From Latrodectus hesperus (Eukaryota; Arthropoda; Arachnida; Araneae; Theridiidae): a stretch of 64,000 nucleotides of DNA. The notes beneath the pieces are model-generated. The model did no database searches. It saw only the letters and a list, made by a program, of their open reading frames with translations, and was not told the origin of the DNA. A program made the position numbers and the translations under genes. This document shows positions 1 through 10,120 of the stretch, piece by piece (positions within the stretch are counted from its first letter, which is position 1; each line of letters begins with the position of its first letter). The stretch is taken from contig JAJQOW010000014.1 of NCBI GenBank assembly GCA_037975125.1, positions 18,843,685-18,907,684 of the forward strand. The letters are read 5' to 3'.

Positions 1-515
1 ATAATTACTTAAACTAACTGAGCATATTACATGAGTGGAAACACAGAAAACAATTTCAAAGATATAACCTACTGGACAATTTGACATTCAAAAGAAGCAT
101 TTCTCTCAAATAATAATATACTGTATAGTTGAGTATAAATTTATTTCTCAGAATTTGTAAATTTATGTCTTCATTTCATACAGAGAAAAAGTTTTTAAAT
201 GCAGAATTTAAACTGCATTTTAACTAAAGTAGTTTTAGAAATTCATAATATGATAAATAATCAAGATTTTTAAACAAAAATTAATATATGTGAATTAAAA
301 TTCAATTTTCTATTTTTTTCAATAAAATAAATTTCGTATAATTAGAATTGAATATCCCCAATAGTTTGTATAGATTTCCTTTTAAAGATATTTTTGATAA
401 ATTTAATCAGAAAAATCTGCTATTAAAAGGGCAATTAGACATTTCCCCAGAAATATCTGATGCTATGCTAGTTTGTATACTGGTTATAATTGATACTTTT
501 GGCAGATATTTGGGA

Positions 516-608
516 GCATTTAAATGAATGTTAGATTCATTTAAATGCAGCTAACATTAATAACATATATGTTATTAAAGGAAAATAAAATATGTTATTA
601 ATAACATA
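516..608. repeat. Cluster of three perfect palindromes
   Basis: Three inverted repeats lie within 93 bp. At 516-548 a 14-bp arm (GCATTTAAATGAAT) is separated by 5 nt from its exact reverse complement. At 557-578 there is a perfect 22-bp palindrome centred on ATAT, and at 591-608 a perfect 18-bp palindrome (TATGTTATTAATAACATA). The last two share the half-site TAATAACATA. All are A/T-rich, so some self-complementarity is expected by chance, but three perfect ones side by side is unusual. Confidence 0.6.
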
Positions 609-1320
609 CATTTTATTATGAACATACGCAGTAAAAATTATTAATAAAACATTTAAGTTTACATTTGATTAAATAATAGCTTTAGAACAGAAATTAGAAA
701 CTTTCAAGAAGGATATTAAAATGCTTTTCACACACACACAAAAAAGAAAGGCTTCATTTTTAATATCTTGTCATTCTTTATTCATCACTGTTTTCACAGA
801 TTGATTTTTGTTATTACATGTCTTCTTCAATCAAATGAAAATTCAAATAAAAGAATTGTATACATTTAAAAATTCTTAGTTAACTAGGACAATATTTTAT
901 AGCACAAATATACATTTTACACACAATTTAATGTAACAAGCCATGGATTATAAAACAGATTAAAATTCTCGCATTCTTTAGCTCTTTCGTCGTCATTATG
1001 TTTTTTTTTAATTTTAACTAATTAACATGAGGTTTCGGTGTAGAAGTGGACACCTCTTGGTTTGGCAAAAAAAATGGTGATAATTATTGGTGATAAAATT
1101 TCAATTCTGATAATTCTGGTATTTTCAGTACTTTAACTAAAGTAGTTTTAGGGTTACCATTTTATTATTCACATTTTGGTGCCAATCTTGGTTTTAAAAA
1201 ATTAGTCAAAACTTCAAGGTATACCTGTAAGTAAACTTTTACCTTAACATAATACCTCATATTAAAATTTATTATCAGTTTATATCATAAGTATAATATC
1301 CAGTATCATATCAGAAAAAA

Positions 1321-1438
<118 letters not shown>

Positions 1439-3962
1439 ATTAGAGAATTGAACAATATTTCTTTTTTTTCTATAATGAAAAATTAAAGCACGTAAAATAA
1501 CTTTTTCCATTAAGTAACCTGAACTTTTATGATTTATTAAAATAAAACCACCACCTCCCTTAAAGCCACAACTTAACTGGATTTATCTTAAAGTCAGTTT
1601 CTAAGAATTAGAATGCATTTATCAAACCCCCCAAAAAAGGCAATATTATATTTTCTTTTAATAAGCCTTAAAAATATTCGGATATTTTAAAATCCTCATA
1701 TAACTCAAAAAAAAACTTCTATTTTCTTTTCCAATATATCTATTTTTCATTCGAGAAAATTTTAAATTAAAAAGTCAATTTTTCTTATATTCAAGCTATT
1801 GAAATAAGCAAAAAAAATACTTTTAAACTTCATCCTCTACGTGTTTTCTTTCGCATCCTATTCAGACAACAATGAAGCTTTCATCCATCACGCTTAGCAT
1901 TAAACCCAAAAATTCCTTTCTTAAGCTAAATAATAAAAAAAGATGTTTCCTTCTACTCGCAATCTTTCAGCTGGATCACTCTTTTGTTGATCGATACCGT
2001 TATTTGTTAACTTATAATACCGTTGAGTGTGTGTATTTTACTAAAGTGTGCCTATAGTAATATTAGTGGTGCTTATGTCGCTGAATTTAATTTGCTATAT
2101 AAAATTTGATGCCACAATATATCAGACTATTATATATGAAAACAAAAGGAATTAAAAATTATCGAAAAGTACAAAACATATAACTCTGTGAAAAATCAAA
2201 AATATATTTATATGAATATTTCCTTTATATAAACTTAATTATATTTACACGAATCTATACATGTATTTTGACATATTTTTATTTTTAAAGTAATCATTCT
2301 CATATTTCAAAAATGGTAGAACTCTATGATTACAGAGTTGGGATATGTCAGGATAATTACATGATCAACCAAAATTATTTGGCCTTTAGTTGAAAAATGT
2401 TATACGAATGTGTTATAAAAATTACTAGTGTTGAAACAAGCTATGCATGTATAAAAAACGAAAAGAAAAGAAATCAAAACGAAAGAATACTTGCTCATTT
2501 GGTCTGAACAAGATATACTATATCATTATGAAGAATGTGAAATTAGTTACTTGAATTTCCCTGAAATTGAGTTTTAAGAAAAATCATAAGGAAAGTAAAT
2601 TAAATCTTATTATGTAAAATAATTTTTATTAAAAAGGTATGCAAAAGAGCCCCATAATCACCAGCTAGTTTGAAAAATCTCAAAAATTTCTTTTTTTAAT
2701 ATAAAAATCTGGAAAAAAATAGAAAGTTCATAAAAACTTAAACTGAACAGAAGTTTCATAACAGAAGAAGAAATTTCTTATAAATTCAATAAAAGGAACA
2801 CAAAATTCACAAAGCTCAAAATAGAAAGTGAAACAAAAAATTCATAAGAACTCAAAAATTGTAAATTAACTTAATACATAATCTTTTGAAAAAAATAAAT
2901 TCTAATAATTACAAAAAATGCAAATAGATCATTTTCCAGGCATATAAAGAGAAAGGTATTATGGGTATATTTTTATAGTTTTAACGAATGAAGAATTTTG
3001 TTTCATGGATTGAAGAATTAAATTTTAAATATGGTTATGGTTAATAAGTGTTACAGCTTTGGTTTGGACTAAATACAACAGATTTTCTTTCTTATTAATT
3101 TATTTTAAAAAATTTTACTTTACAAAGGAGATATAAAAAGCAAAGCATCTCATCTAAATAACATTTAGAGATAACTACTACACAAAAATTCATTCTTTCT
3201 ACACATGCATGATACGGGAAATAAAAGCGTATTTAATGTAAAATTAAGGTTAGATTTTAATCTATATCGTAAAGAATGATTAATTTGTCCATGAAACTTT
3301 TGATTTATTATCAAGAACTGTGTTCAAAGAACTGTTTAAATCCTGTTCAAAGGGCTGTTTAAAAACTTTAAATCCTTTGATTAGTGATATTTTAAACCTT
3401 CATCACATCATCTCTCTGTCCTTGAATATGATTTAATAGAATTGTCCTAGAATTGTATCATATGGCCAAACACGTTTTTTCAGATATCTAGGGTTTTAGC
3501 GTTCATAAATCATCTAGAAAGACTGTTGCCGATATACAGTTAGATTCGTTACCAAATATGCTTTTAATATAAGTACTTGAGTTAGCGTTTTTCTGCAGTT
3601 ATCCATATCAACACCAAATTTCTTGAATGTCACACTTTGATTTTCTCTTATATAATACTGTATCATTAACCAGTTAAGAGGATCATTCTGAAATTCTTAA
3701 GATAACCACTAAGTAGATATGGATGAAAAATAATGGTTCGATTTAATAATGTGATCTATTTTATTCTACAAAATGATATTTTATTGACCAGTGACAAGTA
3801 CTTAGCACATAATAAATTTTGCATTGAAAGAAAAACGAATTTAAGGCAAGAACATTTTCCAGGCATAATTTTTTAGGGTCTTAAAATAAAATTAATTCCA
3901 GAAGAATGCTTTCAATGTTAAATACTAAATTATTTATTTATTACAAATGCCCAGAAATTTGG

Positions 3963-4931
3963 TTATGACGCCATTTTTTCTCTTGCCTTCCAATACTTTT
4001 GGATTCTACAGTTTAAAAACACAGATGCAGAGCACGAGTCGAGATGAGTAGCATCAAAAATTTGATGTTGTCTGCACAAAGTACATAAGGGAGAGTCACA
4101 AAAGTTCAAACCTATACAAGTATGCGGGCAAGCAGTCATGACCCCTAGTATAACGGAAGAGAGCCACAGCTGAGCTTCTAGGGAAACCAGGGTTGGACTG
4201 TGCATCCTTAAGCAGCAAGGCCCATGGCTTAATAGCAGAGTCAAACAATACCTTCTGCTTTATCTTGTAGTCATATCTTCTTTTTATCAGGAGTTTCACT
4301 AAATGAAAAGAAGGACTCTTCAAAGGTCTCTGGGGAGCCTGGCACCCTTTTTGGCAAAAAAGTCTGCAGCCTCGTTCCCAGGAATCCCGCAGTGATCTGG
4401 GATCCACTGGAAAATAACAGAGATCGATGTTGATAGCTCTCTGCATTCCAGTAAACAGGTATCATCTGTGTATTGCCTGTTTGAAAGAGATTGGAGAGCA
4501 GACAGGGAGTTTGACAAAATAACTGCTCTGCAGAATGACGAGGGGCCAATTGCTTTAATGCGATATAAATCGCCCCGATTTTGCCATCGAAATGGGTTGA
4601 ATGAGCACCTACTGGTGCATAAAATGAGAAAAGTTTACAACACACACCGACACCAGCTCCGTCTTCATCATTGAACATAGATCCATATGTGTATATCTTG
4701 CGTATTTGTCGTCAATGATAGAAAGAACAATGGCACGAACCTGTTGGTAGCTCATATGCTTCTTGTTAACCTGCATATCCAGCTTCAAACTCACCGACAC
4801 CTCTCCATAGCTCAAAGGGCAATCAGGTCTACAGAAAAGCTGAGGATTGAGGTTGAGCATTCATGTCAATGGCTGCAGAATAAGCATATTGGATAAAACC
4901 TTTTTGAGTTTTAAGATTGCTTTCTCGGTTA
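3963..4931 (-). pseudogene. Non-LTR retrotransposon pol, 3' part (RNase H and C-terminus), decayed
   Basis: On the minus strand, several short overlapping frames together give the end of a non-LTR retrotransposon polyprotein. Reading 5' to 3' there is the post-RT linker ending LKTQKGFIQYA (about 4890-4925), a linker with IIDDKYARY (about 4710), the start of an RNase H domain with GAGVGVCC and HFDGKIGAI (about 4540-4660), the RNase H motif QWIPDHCGIPGNEAADF (about 4350-4410), and a C-terminal CTLC..H tail ending YWKAREKMA (about 3965-4075). At least three frame changes separate these blocks, so it cannot be translated. The upstream part of the same copy lies at 9107-9480, displaced by an insertion at the TA at 4930-4931. 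RNase H after RT fits I/Jockey/R1-type LINEs; the exact clade is not settled. Confidence 0.8.
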
Positions 4932-5212
4932 CCCAGCAAACGCAAGCCTATCGGCTTCCTGAAGGGCCGATATCGGCAGTGTTGGATAAGAGTCGGCATT
5001 GGCATGAATATTTCGTAATGGTATCGGTTCCGTATCGGCAAGCGACATTAAAAATGTGCTCTTTAATAGTGTTGGAAAAAAGTATCGGTCTTTATACGGC
5101 TAACTGTCGGCAAATTGTGAATCTCGTCTGCCGATACAGGTCTGATACATGCATTCTTATTCAGGGCCGAATATTATATGCGATATCGGTCCTGTTGAAA
5201 AATTATTAAAGA
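4932..5212 (+). repeat. Left terminal block of the CCCAG element, rich in ATCGG motifs
   Basis: Starting at the CCCAG terminus, this block has at least ten copies of ATCGG, TCGGC or CCGAT, including the palindrome GGGCCGATATCGGC at 4964-4977 and GCGATATCGG near 5180. It is markedly more GC-rich than its surroundings. Such arrays of short inverted motifs near a terminus could be transposase-binding sites or foldback subrepeats; that role is inference. The open frames across it are not coding. Confidence 0.6.
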
Positions 5213-5748
5213 CCGTGGCACCGTTAAATTTTCTCTGAATTCAAGATCATCATTGTCAGAGAAGATACAGTGGTAACAAAGCAGAGCTCAAAAAATCATA
5301 TATAATTTAAAATCAAGTATAATTATTTATTTTTTCTTATAATTGATAACTTTTCAGAAAATTACTCTATTTAAAACACAGCACTAATTAAATAACATGA
5401 AAATGTCTCTGGATGCTGATAATTCTAAAATGGTCTTTATTTGAATCGCACAACAAAATGATGTTTAATTATCCAAAATTGGATAGTGAAGGTGCACTTG
5501 TTTTTAACTGTATTACGTTTAAGATTTTTTCTTTGAAAGCTGTATAGTTATTTTAAACATTCAAGCTATTTACATAAAGCAGTTTAATATTAAAAATAAA
5601 TAAGTTCTGTCTGTAAGTCTATTAATATTTTAATTACGTTATGAGATAAAACTTTTTAAAAGTGTTTGCTTGGAATAAAAATAAATATTTTTAATAAATT
5701 TCATTTCAATTCACTAAATATATACATTAAATACCCTTTATTTTTATT

Positions 5749-5895
5749 ATGAAACCTTTGTACCTTTTGACGAACGTGTATGTCATTTTAGTGGCAGTTT
5801 CGAAGATCATATTAAGAAGCTTATATGCCCATAATAGAGAATCATTATACGCAGTGGCTTTTGGGAAAGACGGCATTCTCGTGACCAACAGGTAA
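5749..5895 (+). CDS. 48-codon open frame of unknown meaning inside the CCCAG element
   Basis: An ATG at 5749 opens a 48-codon frame with a hydrophobic N-terminal half and a C-terminal stretch ending FGKDGILVTNR. The last bases before the stop form a plausible splice donor (CAACAGGTAATG), so this could also be the end of an exon rather than a complete gene. The region around it (5750-6070) is less AT-rich than its flanks. I do not recognise the protein. A chance open frame is quite possible; reported because it is one of few candidate coding traces inside the element. Confidence 0.15.
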   Translation: MKPLYLLTNVYVILVAVSKIILRSLYAHNRESLYAVAFGKDGILVTNR

Positions 5896-7179
5896 TGTGC
5901 TCAACACCTGACCCGACCGAAGTTTCATTGACTTTATTAACGGTGACTGTGACTTTCAATATAGGTATAATATCAATGTTCTTTCCCTTTTGTGGTGTGG
6001 CTTGGAGAGTTGTTCCTCAGGCGTCAACATTGTCAATTAGTCTTGTTCAAAATTGCGACGCGACTGTCTGTCTTTAGCGACGTTTCAAAAGGAGCAATAG
6101 GTAGCCATAAATGAATTGTATAAAAGTTGAAAATCCAAGAATCTTCTCTTGTGAAAAGTTTCATTTTTAATTTACTTAATAAAATCATTAATCGTTTTCC
6201 AGCTTTATTGAAGTGAAGAATAGTTACATGAGCACCAAACATTACCTTTTGTAATTCAACAAATTGTTTCTTTGGAAAAGTTATTTCTTAACAAACCATT
6301 GTATTTATGAAACACTTTCTAAATAACAGATGAAGTATGAAACAACAAGAACATGTAAACGAAATTTTGAATATTGTGTTATTTTCAGATTAGAATGGAA
6401 ATGTGCGTTTCACTCTAGATATTTCATAATATCAGTAAAATGCTACCAATAAATAATTTTTAAATAATCATTTTCTATTGAAAAATGTATTTGCCAAGTT
6501 CAAATTCTAATAATTTATTATGTAACGAGAATATTTATATGAAAAATGACACCGAATGAATGATATTTTAACAATCAATGTGATAGAAATATTAAAAACC
6601 TTTTCGTTTCAGAAAATAATAATTCTGATTAATTTAAATCTGTGCTGAATAGAATTCCATTTTAATACAAAATAACATACGAAAACAGCAACATTTTCTT
6701 TTATTATTTTGATTAATTAAGTCCATATATGTATTTTTGTATATTGTCAAAATGAATAAATATTACTCCATAAAATTGAACAATCTTTATTAAGAAGTAG
6801 GCACTGAAAGGCGTGTTATATAGAATAGCAGCACACGTTACAAGAAGGTTATAAATATTGTGACAATGCAGTTACAATTAAAATTTCCAATAAAGTCTGT
6901 TAAGTAATTTACAAGTAAGTAAGTTAAACTAAATTTAGTTTTTCCTTGTCTCCAGGGTGGCACACATGGTCGGTTAGATGCATTGATGCATGGCATGGCC
7001 ATCGCAAGCATATGGAAAACATGGTTATGTTATGTTAGTAGCATAAATCTTTATTTTTATTTTAAAAAACTGATAATTATATAAAATAAAGGCAATCAAA
7101 CGTAATTGCTGAGTTAAGAATTAAATATATGCCTTTTCTTTTAAAGCAGAAGATAATTTTAATAATTATTCTCATTTCA

Positions 7180-7445
7180 CCTGAGAAGGTGCCATCTCAG
7201 GTGTGACTTCATCACCAGACCGTGGTTCAAAATTATGAGGTGTTTGATGATGGGCGAGTATTCCAAACCCGTTAGCAAAAGGTACAATCTTGGTTTCCCT
7301 AAACTGCTACGTATGTGTTTTTGTCGTGAAAGGAAAATCCTACTGACCACTGAATAAACACGCCTAACGTCTTTTGCTCAACAATGGTTAGAATTGAATC
7401 TGTGATCTTGAAGTTACAAAACCTACCACTGCGCCATAGTGAGGC
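7180..7445 (-). mobile_element. tRNA-derived SINE, minus strand
   Basis: Read on the minus strand from about 7445, the sequence begins with a pol III box A (TGGCGCAGTGG, 7426-7436 in plus coordinates). About 35 bp later comes box B (AGATTCAATTC, 7391-7401), the spacing of a tRNA gene. The part after box B, containing AGCAAAAGACGTTAGGCG, is not tRNA and would be the SINE body. The block is more GC-rich than its surroundings. The 3' boundary is uncertain; I placed it at a small inverted repeat (CCTGAGA/TCTCAGG, 7180-7201). The copy lies inside the CCCAG element, so it was either part of that element or inserted later. Confidence 0.5.
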
Positions 7446-7898
7446 AATTAAGAGAGTAATTTATAATTTTAAGGATGATCAGCACTTAAATTCAAACTAA
7501 TTCAAAAGTTCGGTGAAAAATATTTTAAACAAAGAAAAGATTGAACTTAAGTATATATGTTAGGAAAGCCAAGTGCAATATACCCATTTTGATTGCCAAC
7601 TGTATCGATGTAATAAAAAATATTTTGTCTGCATTCAGATATTACTTTATACTTATAATGATTGTACCTTTTTAGACATGAATTTTGAAGGTTTAATATA
7701 ATGAATTCATAAAGTGGAAAATTTATATTTGAGGTACGGTGTTTTAAAATAGGAACAATAAAGAAATTCCAAATAATGTATTTCTTTTTCGACATGTTTT
7801 TAATAATTATTTTTTTCATTCTTATCTCTATTTTTGTCATTAGGGAAGTCATTGTATATAAAAATTGGTTTTATAAAAATTTTAATTTTCAATTTCAG

Positions 7899-8005
7899 TT
7901 CGTACCAACCATGAGTACCAAGAAGTTTCTGCGCCTTCGTAAAAGACGTCATTAAAAGATGGTTGCGTTACGCTGCGGATAGAGAAATGGTGGCCTCAAT
8001 AAAAG
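7899..8005 (+). other. GC-richer island with acceptor-like start and a 14-codon basic frame
   Basis: A polypyrimidine stretch ending TTTCAG at 7898 precedes a GC-richer block that contains the tiny frame 7911-7955 (MSTKKFLRLRKRRH) and ends at AAAAG|GTATAA near 8005. The layout resembles an exon with acceptor and donor. Half of the frame's residues are Lys or Arg. It might be a relic exon of the transposase of the surrounding element, an RNA segment, or chance. I cannot name it. Confidence 0.2.
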
Positions 8006-8842
8006 GTATAAAAGTTTTACTCAGTTATCATAGGATATTGTTCCTACATTTGTTATACAATACATTTTTGCTCATGTTGGTGTTGATTTGTTTGTGAAAT
8101 TAAATATTTGATCTCTAATTTAGATGTTTGATTGATATAATTTTCAATATAGCAAAAATATCAACACAAATGAAATTTTGGAAACAAAATATGTAAAATG
8201 TTAAAAAAGTAACACATTTCTAGGTAATTCCATCAATCCAAATAGGGAAAAAAATGTTTATATTTTGTGAGTACATTTGGTTAGCTCAAGTAGGAAAAAC
8301 GAAAAAAAATTGTAATTGAACATAAGAAATTAATAATTTTAAGAAAACTATTTTATTTTTTAGTAATTTAAAGCAATAAAATTTAAATTCAGAGTTTTTT
8401 TTTCAGAATTCTTAAATTATTTAATTTCTGTAAAGAATATTTAAAAATTACTGGGATTATTAATACATTTCTCGAAAAAATGTAAAATTCATTTTTAAAA
8501 TAAATCTTATACAATTAATAAAGACTTGGAAAAACTATAAGCTCTCATAATAGACTTAAATAAAAAATATTTCTCTTAGTTTATATAAAAGTAAAAAGTT
8601 GAGAGTTTTTCTGTTGAATATATCAGCATTGTTAACTAATGAGGTAACCTACGGTAATTTTAAAATTTCAATTTGTAATGCCTGAGGCAATAATTTAAAA
8701 ATAATTGTTGAGAAAAAATCATAAATATACAATAAGATTAACAATAATACATTTCCTGCAAAAATATTATGTAAACTCTTATAAAAATCGTGCAATAAAA
8801 TAAAATAAAAGTGCCTTCTAAGTAGTGGATTGCTGACGGACA

Positions 8843-9104
8843 TTTAGCGGTTGCCGACGCTGGGCCACTTATCGAAAGCATTCGGTCCACTTACGGAATG
8901 ACGTAGGTAAAATATCAAAAAAGTGATCATGTCGGCTTCGCCGATATCGGTCCACTGTTCACGCCATACTTTAGGCCCACATTTGCCCGAAGCGGACATG
9001 TTTTGACTGGTAGTGGTACCACATTCCGGTATCGCCCCGATGCGACTCTTATCGGCAAGCTGATTTCGGCCCTTATATTATCCGACCTTTGTGTGTTTTC
9101 TGGG
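8843..9104 (-). repeat. Right terminal block of the CCCAG element, rich in CCGAT motifs
   Basis: This block mirrors 4932-5212. It ends in TTTTCTGGG at 9104 and holds GCCGATATCGG (about 8940), CGGTATCG, CTTATCGGCAAG (about 9048-9060) and TTTCGGCCCTT (9064-9074). Near the end the order and spacing of motifs follow the left end when read inward. Away from the terminal 70 bp the two blocks share motif content but not an obvious colinear alignment. Confidence 0.6.
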
Positions 9105-9106
9105 TA

Positions 9107-9480
9107 GTCTCGTAATCCCTCGAAAAAATATTGTTGGGTAATCGCATCAGCTTTTCATAAAGAAGGATGGCATCTCTTTTAATTATATTTCTTATTGGAG
9201 GGTTTTTGGTTAAATACTGCATTGCTAAAATAGAAGTGGTTCTTACAGATCCAGTAATAATACGGAGGGCTTGTTTTTGCAGTTTTAAGTTTTTGAATGG
9301 TACTAGTGGCAGCAGATACGTTAATTACTAGTTAAAAATGGAGATTTATAACTTGCTACTGTTTTTAGATAGTTTGGCCACAGAGAGCATAATTTTATTA
9401 CAAAGACCATGATTGGAAAATCCCTACACGTCTTCCTGCAATACTTTTCATCAAAAATTCATAAACCTGATGAAACTCTT
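9107..9480 (-). pseudogene. Non-LTR retrotransposon pol, upstream part of the copy at 3963-4931
   Basis: Minus-strand reading gives LKLQKQALRIITGSVRTT followed by KRDAILLYEKLMRLPNN and SRDYET, ending exactly at the TA where the CCCAG element is inserted. This is the conserved linker between RT and RNase H of LINEs (QNQALRxITG type, recalled from the family). Further upstream, to about 9480, decayed sequence with SIAGRRVGIFQSW fits the end of the RT domain. Frame changes and stops are present upstream of the linker. Joined through a single TA to 4929, the frame continues DYET-NRES-NLKT, which shows both parts are one copy. Nothing retrotransposon-like is seen upstream of about 9490, so it is 5'-truncated. 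Confidence 0.75.
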
Positions 9481-9896
9481 GGCGCTTACTAGAAATTATG
9501 CATCAATATTATATAATTGTTACAAATCTATGTAATGTTCATTTAAAATATAAATTTTGTGTTTATTATTGACAACACTTAATTTAAAATATTTGTTATG
9601 TTAGCAAATAATTAGTTTATCAATCGCTCATTGTAAAACAAAATTTTCAAATCATATAAAAGATTTTCTTAATATATAATAATATGCAAAATATGAGGGA
9701 CAAGCCATGTTTGATTATGCCCTTTTCTGTTCATTAAATGACTTGCTGCATTTCCTTCTTTTGGGGAAACAAATCATTTGTTTGCTTCAATTATTTTTTT
9801 CAATAAAACAAAATGTTAGATTTAAAAATTTATCACAAATATTTTTGACAACTTTTATAGCAATTATATTAAGTTATTAGTATTATTGTATACTGT

Positions 9897-10120
9897 TATG
9901 AATACAGTTAAATTTACAACAGTATACAAAAAATGCCAATTACAATTGTATACAAAAATATCAATTACAATTGTATACAAAAATACCAATTACAACTATA
10001 TATAAAAAATACCAATTACAATTGTATATAAAAAATACCAATTACAATTGTATACAAAAAATACTAATTACAATTGTATACAAAAAATTACCAATTACAA
10101 TTGTAAATACAGTTAAATCG
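9897..10120 (+). repeat. 25-26 bp AT-rich minisatellite
   Basis: About seven units of the type CCAATTACAATTGTATACAAAAAATA are arranged head to tail. Each unit contains the palindromic hexamer CAATTG next to GTATAC. The array is bordered on both sides by the same sequence, (A/G)AATACAGTTAAAT, at about 9899-9912 and 10104-10117, as if the array grew inside a duplicated segment. The 88-codon frame over it only reflects the repeat. Confidence 0.85.

Larger units (their letters stand above)
4930..9106. mobile_element. Unclassified TA-inserting DNA element with CCCAG terminal inverted repeats
   Basis: The element itself is 4932-9104 (4,173 bp) and is flanked by TA at 4930-4931 and 9105-9106. Its ends are inverted repeats: CCCAGCAAACGCA on the left, CCCAGAAAACACA on the right (reverse complement). 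Deeper in, AAGGGCCGATATC (left, 30 bp from the end) matches AAGGGCCGAAATC (right, 30 bp), and GATAAGAGTCGGCA (left, 53 bp) matches GATAAGAGTCGCA (right, 51 bp). The inverted repeats are thus about 65-70 bp with conserved spacing. Each end also carries many scattered ATCGG/CCGAT motifs over about 260 bp. It sits inside a retrotransposon pseudogene, and removing it plus one TA restores that reading frame. The interior is AT-rich and includes a SINE; I find no transposase, so it is probably non-autonomous. A TA duplication occurs in Tc1/mariner and some other superfamilies, but the termini do not tell me which. Confidence 0.75.

Noticed and set aside
4687..5209. Plus-strand frames of 69 and 120 codons over the LINE fragment and the left end of the CCCAG element
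   Set aside because: The first is antisense to the LINE, the second runs through non-coding inverted-repeat DNA.
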